NCBI RefSeq assembly: GCF_004664715.2 | Contig: NC_051069.1 | Coordinates: forward strand, 13,578,226 to 13,642,225 | Direction: 5' to 3' | From: Peromyscus leucopus | Taxonomy: Eukaryota > Chordata > Mammalia > Rodentia > Cricetidae | DNA length: 64,000 nucleotides | Part shown: positions 62,149-64,000 of the stretch, piece after piece | Layout: each line of letters starts with the position of its first letter | How positions within the stretch are numbered: position 1 is the first letter of the stretch | Made by a program: the position numbers and the translations under genes | Notes under the pieces: model-generated | What the model was told of the DNA's origin: nothing | What the model saw: only the letters and a program-made list of their open reading frames with translations | Databases searched by the model: none

Positions 62149-62197
<49 letters not shown>
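62149..62197. repeat. Poly(T) tract, 49 bp
   Basis: Uninterrupted T x49 after GTAGGTAGGG. No SINE body is joined to it on the right, so it is not an obvious element tail. Confidence 0.97.
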
Positions 62198-62199
<2 letters not shown>

Positions 62200-62256
62200 C
62201 AAGTTGCCTGTGATACATCTAGGTCAGTTTTCTTTTTCAAAAAAAAAAAAAAAAAG

Positions 62257-62462
62257 ATTTTATTATTTTAAGATTATGTGTGTATAAATGTACCTGCATG
62301 TGGGTATGTGCTCATGAGGGCAGGTGCTAGAGGAAGCCAGAAGCATCAGATCCCTAGAACTGTAGTTACAGGTGGTTGTAAACTGCCTGACATGGGTGCT
62401 GGGAACTGACTTGGGTCCTCTGCAGGAGCAGTAACGACTCTGATGACCCATATCTCAGGCCC
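62257..62462 (-). repeat. B3-type SINE
   Basis: AGCATCAGATCCCTAGAACT, GGTGCTGGGAACTGACTTGG, TGACCCATATCTCAGGCCC. The 17-T-equivalent tail appears as an A-run at 62239-62255. Confidence 0.85.
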
Positions 62463-62810
62463 ATTTTCGTTTATATAGAGATTACTGAACTTTTCAAATC
62501 AGTGTTGATTTCTTTCATTAAATTTGGGTAATTCACATATTTCTCATGTCCAGTCTGTCTCCTGAGATTACTGCTGTATGTAGATGTCTCTGCTATTATC
62601 CTCTAGATTTCATACAACCCCCTCCCCCCACATACCTCTTGTTTTCAATGTGCATGCTTTTCATTGAACTTTAAGTTCTCTGGCTTTCTGATGCTAATCT
62701 ATTAAAACTATCTGATGAGCTCTTCATTTCTCTTATTTGTATTTGTTTATTTTGTATCTAGCCTTCCATTATACTTGTACAGTAACCATTTACTGCCAGT
62801 ATGTCCCTTT

Positions 62811-62932
62811 ATAGCCCTGGCTGTCCTGGAACTCACTCTGTAGACCAGGCGACCTCAAATTCAGAGATCCACCTACCCGTCTCTGCCTCCTGAGTGCTGG
62901 GATTAAAGGCATGTATCACCATTGTCCAGCTT
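62811..62932 (-). repeat. B1 SINE
   Basis: TATAGCCCTGGCTGTCCTGG, GCCTCCTGAGTGCTGGGATT, CACCATTGTCCAGC. Confidence 0.88.
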
Positions 62933-62943
62933 GTCCCACTTTA

Positions 62944-63123
62944 AAAAAAGATTTCTTACAATTATTTTATGTGTATGCGTGCTTTGCTTGCACGTATGTC
63001 TGTGCACAACATACATGTCTGGTGATCAAGGACGCGATGAGCCTCCGTATGGGTGTTGGGAATTGAACCTGCGTCATTTGTGAGAACAAGTGCTCTTAAC
63101 TACTGAGCCAGCTCTCCAGCCCT
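62944..63123 (-). repeat. B2/B3-family SINE
   Basis: CACGTATGTCTGTGCACAAC, TGGGTGTTGGGAATTGAACC, TGAGCCAGCTCTCCAGCCC. Confidence 0.9.
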
Positions 63124-63129
63124 AAAATT

Positions 63130-63316
63130 GTTTTGAGATTTATATATTTTACGTGTTATGAGTGTTTTGCTCACACTAATGTCCTTGCACCACGTATGTG
63201 TCTGGTGCTTGTGGTGGTCAGAAGAGGATCCCCTGGAACTGGAATTGTGAACAGTTGTGGGCCACCATGTGGGTGCTAGGAACCAACCCTGTGTCCTCTG
63301 CAAGAATAAGAGCTCT
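63130..63316 (-). repeat. B2/B3-family SINE, part 1, split by a B1
   Basis: TGCACCACGTATGTGTCTGG, GAAGAGGATCCCCTGGAACT, GGGCCACCATGTGGGTGCTA. It stops at AAGAGCTCT and resumes at 63476. Confidence 0.9.
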
Positions 63317-63475
63317 GGGCCAGGCAGTGGTGGCACACGCCTTTAATCCCACCTCTTGGGAGACAGAGGCAGGTAGATCTCTGTGAGGCCAGCCTGGTCA
63401 ACAGATCGAGTTCCAGGATAGCCAAGGCTACCAAAGAAACCCTATCTCAACAAACAAAAATATCAAAACAAAAAT
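63317..63475 (+). repeat. B1 SINE inserted in a B2/B3 element
   Basis: GGCCAGGCAGTGGTGGCACA head to an A-rich tail. It lies in the orientation opposite to its host. Confidence 0.92.
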
Positions 63476-63510
63476 GAGTGTTCTTAACCACTAAGCCATG
63501 TCTCTAGCAT
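63476..63510 (-). repeat. B2/B3-family SINE, part 2
   Basis: GAGTGTTCTTAACCACTAAG, CCATGTCTCTAGC: the tRNA-like end of the element interrupted at 63316. Confidence 0.85.
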
Positions 63511-63524
63511 CTTTTTTGTTTTTA

Positions 63525-63727
63525 AAGAATTTATTATTTTTATTTTATGTGTTTGTATATGAAGGACTATTTATATGTGCACCACAGAAGCTGGAAGGGG
63601 TGTCAGATCCCATGTAACTGGAGTTACAGGCAGTTGAGAGTTACCTGATGTGGGTGCTGGGAACCGAATTCCAGTTCTCTGCAAGAGTGACAAGGGCTGT
63701 TAACTGATGAGCCATCTCTCCAGGCCT
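63525..63727 (-). repeat. B2/B3-family SINE
   Basis: AGAAGCTGGAAGGGGTGTCA, ATGTGGGTGCTGGGAACCGA, TGAGCCATCTCTCCAGGCC. It is the third consecutive antisense copy in 800 bp. Confidence 0.92.
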
Positions 63728-63749
63728 GGGATTTTTTTTTTAATTCACA

Positions 63750-64000
63750 AATGGAAACATACCATATTTTCTTCACCTTTCCCCCATATAATCTACACCT
63801 GCTTTTTTTCTTTTACATCTTTGGGAATTTTTACAAGCTGGATAATACATCTTACAGTAGCATCTTGCCTTGATTCATTTAAACTATCCTTGGTGCTGGA
63901 CATTTGGATGTGTCTAGTATTTTTTTTTTTTTTTCTGAGAAGCAAAGCACTGTTTATGCTTGCAGTGCTTTGCCTCCCAACGTTCTCCACTAATTACTGT
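63750..64000 (-). mobile_element. Ancient LINE-1 3' fragment running off the window
   Basis: TGGTGCTGGACATTTGGATG and the preceding TTCATTTAAACTATCCTT resemble the antisense L1 3' region seen at 17.2 and 58.3 kb. Weak match. Confidence 0.4.

Larger units (their letters stand above)
52971..64000. other. Downstream intergenic region
   Basis: No exon or gene is recognisable on either strand. 52971-53980 and 54740-55180 are apparently unique; the former may be UTR extension. The remainder is SINE, L1, LTR and simple sequence. 56130-56800, 57860-58240, 61380-61720 and 62465-62810 show nothing I can name. Confidence 0.75.

Noticed and set aside
62490..62810. Possible exon of a downstream gene
   Set aside because: No open frame flanked by splice sites; AT-rich with a CCCCCTCCCCCC stretch; resembles worn-out transposon sequence.

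Overview
This window is nuclear genomic DNA from a rodent. It is AT-rich with spliced exons and canonical GT/AG junctions. It is densely populated by rodent SINEs (B1, B2/B3, B4-type composites, ID), CA/GT and other microsatellites, old LINE-1, MaLR-type LTR pieces and one ancient Tigger-type DNA transposon. The youngest B1 copies carry an internal form (GGAAAGGCGCAAAGC) that I associate with cricetid rodents (deer mice, voles, hamsters). The genus cannot be fixed from this sequence alone.

The only protein-coding gene is Arih1 on the + strand. It encodes ariadne-1/HHARI, an RBR-type E3 ubiquitin ligase that works with UBE2L3 and neddylated cullin-RING ligases. Twelve exons (8559-8703, 18155-18247, 18859-18914, 25036-25102, 28175-28281, 32674-32716, 33406-33477, 35744-35874, 40750-40807, 46426-46686, 47882-47994, 49625-49709) join without a frameshift. 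They encode the last 409 residues, about residue 149 to 557 in human numbering. All zinc ligands of RING1, IBR and RING2, the catalytic Cys357, and the autoinhibitory Ariadne-domain residues are present. The promoter and the first two exons lie upstream of the window.

Layout: 1-8558 is the 3' part of intron 2. 8559-49709 holds exons 3-14 and the introns between them. 49710 to about 52970 is a SINE-free 3' UTR with several AATAAA signals. The most convincing end is an overlapping pair at 52938-52948, inside a perfect 18-bp palindrome. About 53-64 kb is downstream intergenic DNA: SINEs, long (GT)n tracts, a 23-bp poly(C), a 49-bp poly(T), and an ancient antisense LINE-1 of about 2.5 kb broken by many insertions.

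I found no new gene system, CRISPR array, tRNA gene or recognisable ncRNA gene. The notable observations are structural: nested transposon insertions, a 113-bp direct duplication flanking a 469-bp insert, an AT-rich 48-bp hairpin, a bidirectional poly(A) palindrome, an ID element ending in a G-run, and a set of young B1 insertions with perfect target-site duplications.
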